Shown: in pieces, positions 16,168 to 24,851 of the stretch
Position numbering within the stretch: position 1 is the stretch's first letter
How the letters are laid out: the number at the start of each line of letters is the position of its first letter
Assembly: GCA_965202895.1 (NCBI GenBank)
Contig: OZ241901.1
Span: 1,116,001-1,180,000, forward strand
Reading direction: 5' to 3'
DNA length: 64,000 bases
Source of the DNA: JAJDXW01 sp965202895
GTDB lineage: Bacteria; Pseudomonadota; Gammaproteobacteria; HK1
Made by a program: the position numbers and the translations under genes
Notes under the pieces: generated by a model
What the model was told of the DNA's origin: nothing
The model's database searches: none
Seen by the model: only the letters and a program-made list of their open reading frames with translations

Positions 16168-19100
16168 TCAGGGGTTGCCGACCGCGATCACGTCCACCAG
16201 CTCCGCCACGACCGCGGCCTCACCGTCGTCCGCACCGGTGAGGACGATGGGATCGAATCCGGGATTGAGCGGCTTCAGCGTGATCTTCGTGTGCGTCCAG
16301 GCGGCGGCGTCCCCGTCCCCGGCCCGCTCGCTCTCGTACCGCTTGACGGTATAGCGCGCCCCCGTCTCCGGGTCGGTCGTGTCGCGGAGACGGACGAGCA
16401 CCGTCTTTCCCTGCCGCGTGCCCTCCACGGGCGCACGGAACAACCCGTAGGCCCCGTCGGGAACGGCGGGCTCCATCGACCTGCCGGCGATGCGTGCGAC
16501 GAACATCCCCGGCCGCAGACGCCGCCCGGCGCCCATGTCCACCCACTGCCGGTCCTCCTCGGGCTCGACGGTCTGCGGTTCGCCGAAAGCGCCGGCCGCG
16601 ACCGCCAGCGGCACGAGCGGGACGCAGGTGGAGTACCGCTCCTCCGGCCGCCCTTCCACGATCCGGAGAGGGCCGAAGCGCGACGACTCCGTTGACGGGG
16701 TGGCCGGGCCGGCGCCATCCGGATCGACCGACCGAATCCGAAGCCCGGCGGGCCGCGGAAGTCCGTCGGCCGGCTCCGGACCCGCCTCCGGTTCGACGCC
16801 TCCCGTCCCGGCCGGCCGGAGACGCCGGTACGCCTCGGACGCCATCCACGCGCTCACCACCTTCCGGAACGGGTCGTCGTTCATGTAGCGGATGAAGATC
16901 TCCTCGTTCTGGTCCAACCGCTCGGTGAACAGGCGTTCGATCAGGTTCCCGAACACCAGCTCGAACCGGTGCTCGGGATTGACCGCCGCCGTCTCGCGCA
17001 GCGTGTCGTCGGCCACCGCCGCCTCGACGATCTGGTCGAAGAAGAGCTGGTCGGCCTCGTTGAAGTCCGTGCCGAAGCGTTCGTTGATGACGTGGATGAG
17101 CTGCGAGAGGGGCGCCTCCTCCCCCTCGCGCCCGACCCCGCTGCCGACCTCGGCAGGTCCGTCGAGGGGCGCCGCCGCCCCCTCCCCGAGCGGAATCGAG
17201 CCTTCGCCGATCTTCTGAAGACGGTGGTATTCGAGGCGCACTTCATCATCGAACTGGTACGCGGGTTCCGACCGCCGCCGCGGGAGCTTCGCCGCCAGGT
17301 GGCGGAGAAAGGCATGGAGCCGCTCCAGGTCCGAATCCTGGTAGGGGATGACTTGGCTCAGGAAGCCGTAGAGGTTACGGAACGCCTGCACCTTGCCGCG
17401 CCACCGCTCGGCTTCGTCTTCCCGCTCCGGGTCGCGGCGCCATTCGGCGAAGCGCGCCGCCGCCCGGTCCAGCACCGCGTTCATCGCCTGGTGATCGAGC
17501 GCGCTCCGGCGCCGCCGGGGCTTGAAGAAGATCTCGCAGAAGCGCGCGACCTCCTCGTCCAGGTAGATGCCGGATGCATCCAGCTCTTCCTTGATCGCAT
17601 ACATCCGGGCCGGATCGACCTCGCCGCCCATCTCCGCCCCTTCGTAGTACGTCTTGAACGCTTCGCGGATCTCGTCGCGGTCGTTCACGAAGTCGAGAAC
17701 GAAGGTGTCTTCCTTGAAGGGGTGGGTGCGGTTCAGCCGGGAGAGGGTCTGGACGGCCTGGATGCCGGCCAGCCGCTTGTCCACGTACATCGTGTGCAGC
17801 AGGGGCTGGTCGAAGCCGGTCTGGTACTTCTCGGCGACCAGCAGTATCCGGTACTCCTGGGCCGCGAAGCGTTCCGGCAGCTCCTTCTCCCGGACGCCCT
17901 CGTTCATCTGCTCCTCGGTCCAGGCGACGCCGGGCGCCCGGTCGTCCTCGACCACTCCCGAGAAGGCCACCAGCGACTTGATCGGGTATCCCCGCTGCGC
18001 GATGTAGCGATCGAAGCTCTGCTTGTAGCGAACCGCTTCCAGGCGCGATCCGGTGACCACCATCGCCTTGGCGCGCCCGCCGATCCGGTGGCGGGTGACG
18101 GCGTTGAAGTGCTCCACCATCACTTCCGTCTTCTGCGCGACGTTGTGCGGGTGCAGCCGCACGAAACGGGCCAGGGCGCGGGCCGCCTTCTTCCGCTCCA
18201 CGTTCGGATCGTCCGCGCACGCCTTGAGCAGCCGGTAGTAGGTGGAGTACGTCGTGTAGTGCTTCAGCACGTCGAGGATGAAGCCCTCCTCGATCGCTTG
18301 GCGCATGGTGTAGCGGTGGGCGGGCTCGCCGTTGCGTCCGAAGACCTTGAGGGTCCTGTGCTTCGGGGTCGCGGTGAAGGCGAAGAAGCTCAGGTTCGCC
18401 TGCCGGCCGCGTTTGGCCATGCCGAGAAAGAGCGCCTCCAGGTCCTCGCCTTCCAGGCCCTCCTCCGCCATGCGCCTTCTCGCCTCTTCGCGCAGCTCCT
18501 CGCCGCCGAGCACCTCCTTGAGGGCGGCCGCCGTCTCGCCGCCCTGCGAGCTGTGCGCCTCGTCGATGATCACCGCGTAGCGGCGGGCCGGCAGGGCGCC
18601 GGCCGTGGTTCCGGGCCGGCCCGTCTTGTCCCGCCCCGCCTCGGCCCGCCCTGGCCCGGCCCGCCCTGCCCCGGTCCCGGACCCGGCCTCCGACTCCGCC
18701 CCCGTCCACCGCTCCTCGGCCATCCGAAGGAGATGGCGGGAGACGAAGGGAAACTTCTGCAACGTGGTGATGACGATCGGAACCGCGCTCTCCAGCGCTT
18801 CGGCGAGCTGCCGCGAGCTCTCGTCGATCTTCCGCACCACGCCCCGCTTGTGCTCGAACTGGTAGATGGTGTCCTGGAGCTGGCTGTCGAGCACGACCCG
18901 GTCCGTGACGACGATCACGCTGTCGAAGACGCGGGCGTTCCTGGCGTCGTGCAACGAGGCCAGACGGTGCGCGAGCCAAGCGATGGTGTTGCTCTTGCCG
19001 CTCCCCGCCGAGTGCTCGACGAGGGCGTTGTGCCCGACCCCCTCGCGCCGGGCCGTATCCACGAGCCGGCGCACCGCTTCGAGCTGGTGGTAGCGGGGGA

Positions 19101-19947
19101 AGATCATCGTTTCGACCTCCACCTTCCGCCCCCGGTCGTCGCGTTTCTCGTCGGTCTGGAGGTGGACGAAGCGCGCGAGCAGGTCGAGCAGGCTGTCGCG
19201 CGCGAGGACCTCTTCCCAGAGCCAGGAGGTACGGTAGCCGCGCCCGTGCGGATCGGGCGGGTTGCCCGCGCCCCCGCCGCAGCCCCGGTCGAAGGGCAGG
19301 AAGCGGGTGGCGGGGCCGGCAAGCCGGGTGGTCATGAGCACGGACTCGGTGTCGGCCGCGAAGTGGACGAGGGTTCGGCGCTTGAACTCGAAGACCGGCT
19401 CGCGCGGGTCCCGGTCCCGCCGGTACTGCCGGCGTGCATCCTCGACGGTCTGGCCGGTGAGCGGGTTCTTGAGCTCCAGGGTCGCGACGGGGATACCGTT
19501 CAGGCTCAGGGTGACGTCGACGGAGTGCTGCGAGCGCGGGGAGAAGCGGAGCTGGCGGGTAAGGCCGACCCGGTTCGCGGCGTAGCGCGCCTCGAGCTCC
19601 GGGTTGAGCGCATGGGCCGCCTTGAAGAAGGCGATGCGGAGCGCCCGTCCGTAGCACTTGAAGCCGTGGCGGAGGGTCGCGAGAGCGCCCGCCCGGTCCA
19701 TCCATTTGCAGAGGTCGGTGAGGACCTGATCCCCGGTCTGTTCTCCGAGCAGCGCTTCCAGCCGGCCCCACTCGTCCGGCTGGGTCTCGCGGATGAACCC
19801 GAGCGCGACCTCGGGAAAGATGGCGCACTCGCGGTCGAACCCGGCTCCGGGGACGGAGACGTATCCGTTCGCCAGCAGATGCGCTTCGATGACGGTCTCG
19901 AAGGCGCGCTCGCCGGTCTGCTTCATGCTTTCGCCGGTTCGGTTCAT
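16168..19947 (-). CDS. hsdR: Type I restriction enzyme R subunit fused to a C-terminal S24 (LexA/UmuD-like) autoprotease domain
   Basis: The motor and nuclease subunit of the type I restriction system, 1259 residues. The N-terminal PD-(D/E)xK nuclease has Asp144 and Glu158-Leu-Lys160. The SF2 translocase has Walker A SAGSGKSN (about 313-320), DEAH (462-465) and later helicase motifs (ATPKH, VTGSRLEA, QTGFDQP). A helical C-terminal domain ends near residue 1045. An extra ~145 residues then follow with an S24 peptidase signature: a putative cleavage dipeptide Ala1118-Gly1119 (AVAAGAFGEP), nucleophile Ser1157 (AGRSMEPAVPDGA) and general base Lys1202 (YTVKRY). The Ala-Gly to Ser spacing of 39 and Ser to Lys spacing of 45 are close to those of LexA, UmuD and CI. 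A Gly/Ala/Arg low-complexity insertion (415-452) sits in the helicase. It is the last gene of the island; ATG 19947 has an upstream AGG. Confidence 0.92.
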   Translation of the reverse strand: MNRTGESMKQTGERAFETVIEAHLLANGYVSVPGAGFDRECAIFPEVALGFIRETQPDEWGRLEALLGEQTGDQVLTDLCKWMDRAGALATLRHGFKCYGRALRIAFFKAAHALNPELEARYAANRVGLTRQLRFSPRSQHSVDVTLSLNGIPVATLELKNPLTGQTVEDARRQYRRDRDPREPVFEFKRRTLVHFAADTESVLMTTRLAGPATRFLPFDRGCGGGAGNPPDPHGRGYRTSWLWEEVLARDSLLDLLARFVHLQTDEKRDDRGRKVEVETMIFPRYHQLEAVRRLVDTARREGVGHNALVEHSAGSGKSNTIAWLAHRLASLHDARNARVFDSVIVVTDRVVLDSQLQDTIYQFEHKRGVVRKIDESSRQLAEALESAVPIVITTLQKFPFVSRHLLRMAEERWTGAESEAGSGTGAGRAGPGRAEAGRDKTGRPGTTAGALPARRYAVIIDEAHSSQGGETAAALKEVLGGEELREEARRRMAEEGLEGEDLEALFLGMAKRGRQANLSFFAFTATPKHRTLKVFGRNGEPAHRYTMRQAIEEGFILDVLKHYTTYSTYYRLLKACADDPNVERKKAARALARFVRLHPHNVAQKTEVMVEHFNAVTRHRIGGRAKAMVVTGSRLEAVRYKQSFDRYIAQRGYPIKSLVAFSGVVEDDRAPGVAWTEEQMNEGVREKELPERFAAQEYRILLVAEKYQTGFDQPLLHTMYVDKRLAGIQAVQTLSRLNRTHPFKEDTFVLDFVNDRDEIREAFKTYYEGAEMGGEVDPARMYAIKEELDASGIYLDEEVARFCEIFFKPRRRRSALDHQAMNAVLDRAAARFAEWRRDPEREDEAERWRGKVQAFRNLYGFLSQVIPYQDSDLERLHAFLRHLAAKLPRRRSEPAYQFDDEVRLEYHRLQKIGEGSIPLGEGAAAPLDGPAEVGSGVGREGEEAPLSQLIHVINERFGTDFNEADQLFFDQIVEAAVADDTLRETAAVNPEHRFELVFGNLIERLFTERLDQNEEIFIRYMNDDPFRKVVSAWMASEAYRRLRPAGTGGVEPEAGPEPADGLPRPAGLRIRSVDPDGAGPATPSTESSRFGPLRIVEGRPEERYSTCVPLVPLAVAAGAFGEPQTVEPEEDRQWVDMGAGRRLRPGMFVARIAGRSMEPAVPDGAYGLFRAPVEGTRQGKTVLVRLRDTTDPETGARYTVKRYESERAGDGDAAAWTHTKITLKPLNPGFDPIVLTGADDGEAAVVAELVDVIAVGNP

Positions 19948-20045
19948 GGACCTGTCCCAATCTCGTCATGCGAGGTCATCGGACACCAGGTCATGACGGT
20001 AACGCCACTCCTGCCTCATTGCACCATCCCTGCACTTCCCTTCCG

Positions 20046-20642
20046 TCACAACGCCCTCAACTCGTCCAGGAGCGCTCCGGCGTGCGGACAGGCGGATTCG
20101 ACGCAGGCAGAATCGATTCGCGCCAGCAGCTCGAACGAGACCTTGCCCTTGGAATAGCGTTTGCGACATGAGGCGGTCGCGCGTTCGAGTGCTCCGAGGA
20201 CCGTCGATTTGGGCACGTCTTCCAGCCTGGGCCATGCCTTGAGCGAGTTCTCCCTGAACCGCGTACCGAAGTACATCTGCAACGCCTCGCGATCCGCCAG
20301 GAACCAGGTTTCCATGACCTGGACCATCAGAAACGCCCGTTTATCGCCCGCGCCCGCAGGTCGGCTCCAACCGTCGCGAGCGCGCAAGTGCTGCCAGACC
20401 GAATGCCTTGGGGCGACCGGACCCTCGCTGTCCACGAGCAGGAAGGGGACCGTGCCGGGGGAATTGTCAGAGACGGCGGTGACGAAACGGGCAAAAGTCT
20501 GTCGACGCCCGCCGCCCCGAACGATCTTCGTCCTGCCGCCGACACCGGCGGAGTTGAAGAATTCTTTCCACCCTTCGCGGAAACGGGCGCGAAGCTCCCT
20601 CCCTTCTCCGCCACCCTCGATGTACAGCGTCGCCGTCACCAT
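20046..20642 (-). CDS. DUF4276 family (Toprim-like) protein, partner of the upstream ATPase
   Basis: A 198-residue protein of the DUF4276 family. Toprim-like acidic residues are visible: Glu9 and Glu13 in YIEGGGEGREL, Asp71 and Glu73 in LLVDSEGP, and Glu111 in METWFLAD. Such proteins are probable metal-dependent nucleases that work with an AAA ATPase, as in other ATPase-Toprim defence pairs; the nuclease role is an inference. Its ATG overlaps the TGA of the ATPase gene (ATGGTGA), so the two are translationally coupled. HsdR begins 98 bp downstream. A short C-terminal helix (GALLDELRAL) ends the protein at normal length. Confidence 0.82.
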   Translation of the reverse strand: MVTATLYIEGGGEGRELRARFREGWKEFFNSAGVGGRTKIVRGGGRRQTFARFVTAVSDNSPGTVPFLLVDSEGPVAPRHSVWQHLRARDGWSRPAGAGDKRAFLMVQVMETWFLADREALQMYFGTRFRENSLKAWPRLEDVPKSTVLGALERATASCRKRYSKGKVSFELLARIDSACVESACPHAGALLDELRAL

Positions 20643-21883
20643 CGGTTGCCGCCCAACTCGCCGGAAGTCCAGAGATCGCCGAGCCTGTAGTCCTCCAGCC
20701 ATTTCGCCAGATCGCCCTTGTCGAGACGACGCATTTCCGTCTGCCCGTCGTGCTTCTCGCAGACGACGACGCTTTCCGGCCTGTCCGTCAGTGCATCGAC
20801 GAGCACGTCCGAGTGGGTCGTCACGATCAGTTGGGTACGCTCGGACGCCTCTTGCATCAGGTCGCTCAGGGTCGGCAGCAGATCCGGATGCAGGCCCAAT
20901 TCCGGCTCCTCGATGCAGATCAAGGGGGGCGGTTCGGGATGCAGCAGGATCGCCAGCAGGCAAAGATAACGTAGCGTCCCGTCCGAGAGGAGGGTAGCCG
21001 GGATCGAGCGGTTGCCGGCTTCTTCCAGAAACAATCCCACCGTGCCGCCGGTCACCGGGCATTGCACGTCGACGATGCCGTCGAACAGCTTGCGCAGGGC
21101 TTCCAGGAGCCTCTGCCTGTGCGCGCCGCGCAGATGCGACAGCACGAGCGCCAGGTTTTCGCTGCCTTCGTCCAGAAAATCGCTACGGGCATGTGCGTTG
21201 CAGGGTTGGCGCAGTTTCGCGTCGGGTCCGAACGACCAGTTCTGGTAGAGACAGATACGACTGTATTGCTCCTTCATATGCCATAGTGCCGGATAATCTG
21301 GAATGGCAACGTGAGCGAGCAGAGACTCCTGCGGCACGAATTCACTCGCGAACTCGACTGCACCCGGCCGATGCCTGCCTACCATAAGCGGTGGTGTCCA
21401 TTCACCCGGACGCGTGTTCTTGGATTTCTTGGACTCAGATAGCATGCGCGCGTTGGCTTCCGCCATCTCCAATGCAGCTTGCACGTCCTGGGGAGGACGA
21501 TAGTAGGATTGCCCAATACGATCTTCGGGGTGTTTCTTCGAGGGCTCGACCCGTTCGTCGGTTACCAACGGCCGTCCGCCTTGGTCGGCCAAAATCAGCG
21601 AATGCTGCAACGTTTCGGTCGGCGGGTAGTCAACCGTAGCCTCCAAGGCGATCGAATCGGGCGCCTCCGGTCCCTTCCACAGCCACTCCCGAACGCCGCC
21701 CATACGCGATATTGGTTCCGAGATGCCACGAGGAGCAGCTTGGAACAGCGAGACTGCCCCCAGCAGGTTCGATTTCCCCGAACCGTTCGGGCCGATCAGG
21801 ACGGTCAGCGGCTCCATCGGCAAGTCGATCCCTGCTGGCCCGAAGGACAGGAGGCCCGAGAACTTCAGCCTGTGAAACAACAT
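20636..21883 (-). CDS. AAA family ATPase (AAA_15/21, OLD/RecF-like), intact copy
   Basis: A 415-residue ABC/SMC-type ATPase. Walker A GPNGSGKSN is at residues 31-39, an ABC-signature-like stretch (SDGTLRYLCLLAIL) lies about two thirds through, Walker B ICIEEPELGLHP follows, and the histidine switch is in IVTTHSDVLVDAL. These ATPases pair with Toprim/DUF4276 effectors in antiphage modules; the pairing is visible here through the 7-base overlap with the downstream gene. Of two ATGs six bases apart the second is preferred, since GAGGA sits at proper distance from it and abuts the first. No coiled-coil arm is apparent, so it is nearer the short OLD-like ATPases than SMC. Confidence 0.85.
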   Translation of the reverse strand: MLFHRLKFSGLLSFGPAGIDLPMEPLTVLIGPNGSGKSNLLGAVSLFQAAPRGISEPISRMGGVREWLWKGPEAPDSIALEATVDYPPTETLQHSLILADQGGRPLVTDERVEPSKKHPEDRIGQSYYRPPQDVQAALEMAEANARMLSESKKSKNTRPGEWTPPLMVGRHRPGAVEFASEFVPQESLLAHVAIPDYPALWHMKEQYSRICLYQNWSFGPDAKLRQPCNAHARSDFLDEGSENLALVLSHLRGAHRQRLLEALRKLFDGIVDVQCPVTGGTVGLFLEEAGNRSIPATLLSDGTLRYLCLLAILLHPEPPPLICIEEPELGLHPDLLPTLSDLMQEASERTQLIVTTHSDVLVDALTDRPESVVVCEKHDGQTEMRRLDKGDLAKWLEDYRLGDLWTSGELGGNRW

Positions 21884-22076
21884 GCTCATTCCTCAGCAAC
21901 CCGGTGCGCAGCTCCCTGCCGGACGACGACACCGACTGTTGCTCGACCAGCGCCAAGGCACAGTATATCCCGCGATCATCCGGCGAGCAGCAAGCTCAAC
22001 CGGGGCTACGCTGCGTTTCTGGGCCCGAGTCGTGCTCCCGCACCTTAACATCCCGAATGGATTCATGCACTTGGCG

Positions 22077-22262
22077 TCAAACCAGGGCAGGGGGCAAGCC
22101 AAACCCGCCGGCCCCGATCGGGATCGGGATACCAGGGAAGCCGCACAGCCAGCGCCACGGTACGCGAGAGCTGATGCCCCGATCCCGCAGATGGGAAAGC
22201 AGATGAGGAAGCGCACGACGCTCCGTCTCCCCCGATGCCAGGACGATGACGTTCTTGGTCAT
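22077..22262 (-). pseudogene. Truncated DUF4276-like gene (N-terminus only)
   Basis: The ATG follows the stop of the upstream ATPase by one base, exactly where a DUF4276 partner should start. The first ~29 residues (TKNVIVLASGETERRALPHL, then LSHLRDRG) match the family's N-terminal Toprim strand and helix. The sequence then runs into non-family residues and stops after 61 codons; a second shadow-like open frame beyond (to 21893) shows no DUF4276 continuation. The acidic DxE motif is absent, so the product cannot be an active nuclease. It is read as the remnant of a second ATPase-DUF4276 pair. Confidence 0.6.
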
Positions 22263-22263
22263 T

Positions 22264-23205
22264 TCAGTCGGCTCCGAAACCCTTCGTCTCGTAGTGTTGT
22301 CCGAGGCCGAATCCCGAGGCTTCGAGAGCCTTGCGCACCCCGTCCGGGTCGTCCTGCGGCAGGACGACCGTTCCCCCCTCTTTTTGGTGTTGCACGATGC
22401 GCAACGTCCCGCTGGACACGCCCATCTGGTGCACGCGGTAGCGAAGCCCTGGCTCATTCTGCAGGAAATAGAAACGCCCGTCCGACTCCGACTCTCGGGT
22501 CTCGATTTCGGTAGGAAGCCCGACGACCGCCCGTGTTGCCGCAACGATCTCCTCGAAAGTCCTCGGCGACGATTCGCGAAGCGTATGGAGGATCTCGCCC
22601 AGATTCCGGCCGTAGGGATCGAATCTTCCCGATTCCACGCTGGCCCAATCACGGCGGTGCAGGAACGGGCTGGGGTCGAAGAACCCCCACCTGCCGACGA
22701 ACTCCGCAACGTCGCGGGCCGGGAAGGACGCATCCGCCGCCGCGGCAGAGAGGGCGCAGGCTGTTCCACTGTGTTTCAGATCTACTTGCTGGCCATTTTC
22801 TCCCGACCGCCACCAGCCGGTGCCCCGGCTGGAATAGAGCAGCTTGACCGTTGGCTCCTGTGGGCTCGTCGAGCTGACTTCTTCCTCGATGTAGAATCCG
22901 TAACCGCCTTCCTTGACTAGCCGAACCAACCACTCGTAGATTCGGTCTTCACCTTTCAGATGCACCACGAGTTGAATCCGGTTGGCTACATCCCCTTTCC
23001 AGAGCAGGTGGGGCATGCCCCCCTTGTGGAATACCGGCGTCTGGAATTCACGTGCCCGCACCCCCTCGTGCAGAAAGCGAAGCGCGTCGAGTATGGTGCT
23101 CTTGCCCGACGCATTGGCGCCGATGAACAGATTGAGGTCACTGAATCCGATGCTTTGCTCGCGGAGACTGCGGTAGTTTCCGGCTACGAGCTTCGACAAC
23201 TTCAT
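22264..23205 (-). CDS. AAA family ATPase with internal deletion (Walker B region missing)
   Basis: A 313-residue paralogue-type ATPase. Walker A GANASGKST is at residues 29-37 and the N-terminal strand (KLVAGNYRSLREQSIGFSDL) is typical of AAA_21. After GVSSGTLR (residue 269) one expects the signature helix, Walker B (EEPE) and the histidine switch. Instead the sequence jumps directly to a C-terminal tail (GGTVVLPQDDPDGVRKALEASGFG) of the kind that normally follows them. An in-frame deletion of roughly 70-80 codons near 22398 explains this. The product would bind but probably not hydrolyse ATP. AAGGAG lies eight bases before the ATG. With its truncated partner it forms a decayed duplicate of the intact pair. 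Confidence 0.75.
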   Translation of the reverse strand: MKLSKLVAGNYRSLREQSIGFSDLNLFIGANASGKSTILDALRFLHEGVRAREFQTPVFHKGGMPHLLWKGDVANRIQLVVHLKGEDRIYEWLVRLVKEGGYGFYIEEEVSSTSPQEPTVKLLYSSRGTGWWRSGENGQQVDLKHSGTACALSAAAADASFPARDVAEFVGRWGFFDPSPFLHRRDWASVESGRFDPYGRNLGEILHTLRESSPRTFEEIVAATRAVVGLPTEIETRESESDGRFYFLQNEPGLRYRVHQMGVSSGTLRIVQHQKEGGTVVLPQDDPDGVRKALEASGFGLGQHYETKGFGAD

Positions 23206-23371
23206 TCGTCAAACTCCTTCGTCAACCCCGCGGCATAGCACTACTCCGACCGGATCGCGCCACGGCCGATCAGCGGGTAGCTTATCACGATGCCGTTCGG
23301 CCCGTCGCCGGCCGCCGGATGGTCGAGCGCAACGGTCACGAGGACGCTGGGGCTGCGATGGAGACAGGCCA

Positions 23372-24538
23372 CTACGGGATCACCCCGAGGTTGGCGCCGA
23401 GTTCGCGAAAGGTCTCCATTTTCCTGAAACCGAGCAGACGGAATGCCTCCGTGAAGGACGCCTGGCCTTCAAGCGTACTCACGACCACCGCGCGGGCGAA
23501 GCGCTTGCTGACCCGAGCGCCGAGCGTGAGGTAGAAGTTGCCGCCACCCCCTCCGGGCAGACCGCGTAGCCGCTTCAACTCGGCCTCACAGGCGGCGCGA
23601 TATACGCTGGGGGGAAGCGCGCCGGCATCGCGAATCCGGCGCAATACGACGAGCCTACTCACCTTGAAGCGCCGCGCCAGTCGATTCAACTCGCGATGAA
23701 GCTGGCCGTCGGCAGCGCCTCCTTCGGGCAGAGCCGCGAGCTCCTCGCGCAGGACCGCGAGCGGCGCCAAGACCTCTGCCGCGACCAGATTGCACCATCG
23801 CTCCACTTCATGCGCTGGCACGTGCCGTGCCTCGCTGTCGGAGAGCGCCGACTCGCCGAGCCAGACGTGTGCGAGTTCGTGCGCCAAAGTGAACATTTGT
23901 GCGGCCTTCGTGTCGGCGCCGTTGATGAAGACCAGGGGCGCCAGGTCGTCCACCAGTGCGAAGCCGCGAAACTCGCCGGGGTCGAGCTTGCGCCGGTTGT
24001 TGCTCCCCACCACTCCGCTCACCATCACCAGGACGCCCGCAGCATCCGCCTGTTCGATGAAACGGCGCAAGGCATCGGTCCACGTCGGTAGCCGCCGGCG
24101 CTCCTCCAGGCTGAAGCCCAGCGTTCCGCGAATATCCTCGGCCACCGCTTCGATCTCATGGGCCAAGTGTGCCGAGCCGACGAATTCCAATGGCCGACCA
24201 CCCGTCATCCGCGCGAAGTCGGCATACCAAACTTGGCGTTGCTGGCACAGATAGAGCGTATCGAGCAGATCCACACTCGGGCGGCCGACGGGTTCATCAC
24301 CGACGGTGCGGAAATCGGGAATGGGGAGGCGTTCTTCCGGCGGCTCGGGCAGGAGCAGCAGGCCCACGGGGGTATGGGTCGCCTTCGCGAAGGCTTCGAG
24401 CTGCCGAAGCGTCGGCTGTCTCTCCCCCCGCTCCCACGCCGGAAGCTGGGGAAATCGTTCCGCCAAGGCGGCGGGCTCGGCTCGTGCTCGTTCACACGCC
24501 CAGTGCAGCATCCTGGGCTCGACCTGAATACGATTCAT
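23372..24538 (-). CDS. HTH (XRE-like) plus ImmA/IrrE (M78) metallopeptidase
   Basis: A 388-residue COG2856-type protein. The N-terminal ~65 residues form a degenerate XRE helix-turn-helix (PAWERGERQPTLRQLEAFA). A central linker is followed by the M78 zinc protease motif HELAH (220-224). Related proteins (ImmA, IrrE) cleave repressors such as ImmR or DdrO after DNA damage; this activity is inferred from family. It lies in the same orientation between hsdS and the ATPase pairs, within the type I locus, and no separate ImmR-like repressor was found, so its target may be inside the island. Expression may rely on its own promoter in the 24539-24851 gap. Confidence 0.85.
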   Translation of the reverse strand: MNRIQVEPRMLHWACERARAEPAALAERFPQLPAWERGERQPTLRQLEAFAKATHTPVGLLLLPEPPEERLPIPDFRTVGDEPVGRPSVDLLDTLYLCQQRQVWYADFARMTGGRPLEFVGSAHLAHEIEAVAEDIRGTLGFSLEERRRLPTWTDALRRFIEQADAAGVLVMVSGVVGSNNRRKLDPGEFRGFALVDDLAPLVFINGADTKAAQMFTLAHELAHVWLGESALSDSEARHVPAHEVERWCNLVAAEVLAPLAVLREELAALPEGGAADGQLHRELNRLARRFKVSRLVVLRRIRDAGALPPSVYRAACEAELKRLRGLPGGGGGNFYLTLGARVSKRFARAVVVSTLEGQASFTEAFRLLGFRKMETFRELGANLGVIP

Positions 24539-24574
24539 GTCGATGTCTCGTTCGCTTCGGTGCGAAACCCTTGA

Positions 24575-24720
24575 AGTGTGCTTCCTGGGAACGCGGGCGT
24601 CTCGCCCGCAGGCGCGGACCGGAGGTCCGGCGCCGGAGCCCGCCACCATGCAAAGCGGGCGAGACGCCCGCGTTCCCAGGCATGACCGAAGCGGATTCCC
24701 GCTTTCGCGGGAATGACGGA
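24575..24720. repeat. REP-like inverted repeat (family R2 core)
   Basis: Two inverted copies face each other. GGGAACGCGGGCGTCTCG (about 24588-24605) and CGAGACGCCCGCGTTCCC (about 24660-24677) can form a long hairpin around a GC-rich loop. A second small palindrome, ATTCCCGCTTTCGCGGGAAT, follows. The wider gap of 313 bp between hsdS and the ImmA/IrrE gene holds no gene. The arrangement is typical of REPIN doublets in GC-rich proteobacteria. Confidence 0.7.
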
Positions 24721-24851
24721 ATGGAAAAGACACGGACGCTCCATGTTCATCGCTACCCGCCCCCTGGTTCCGGTTTCTGTGGAAGCGGGATGAAAGCGGA
24801 ACCCTTCCGATTCGAGCTGCCGTGCGCCCGCGATCCTGGGTTCGATCGCTT

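Noticed and set aside
16969..20157. Plus-strand open frame of 1062 codons opposite hsdR
   Set aside because: Antisense shadow of hsdR, with composition typical of such shadows.
24575..24720. Possible CRISPR array
   Set aside because: The repeats are a facing inverted pair, not regularly spaced direct repeats, and no cas gene is present.
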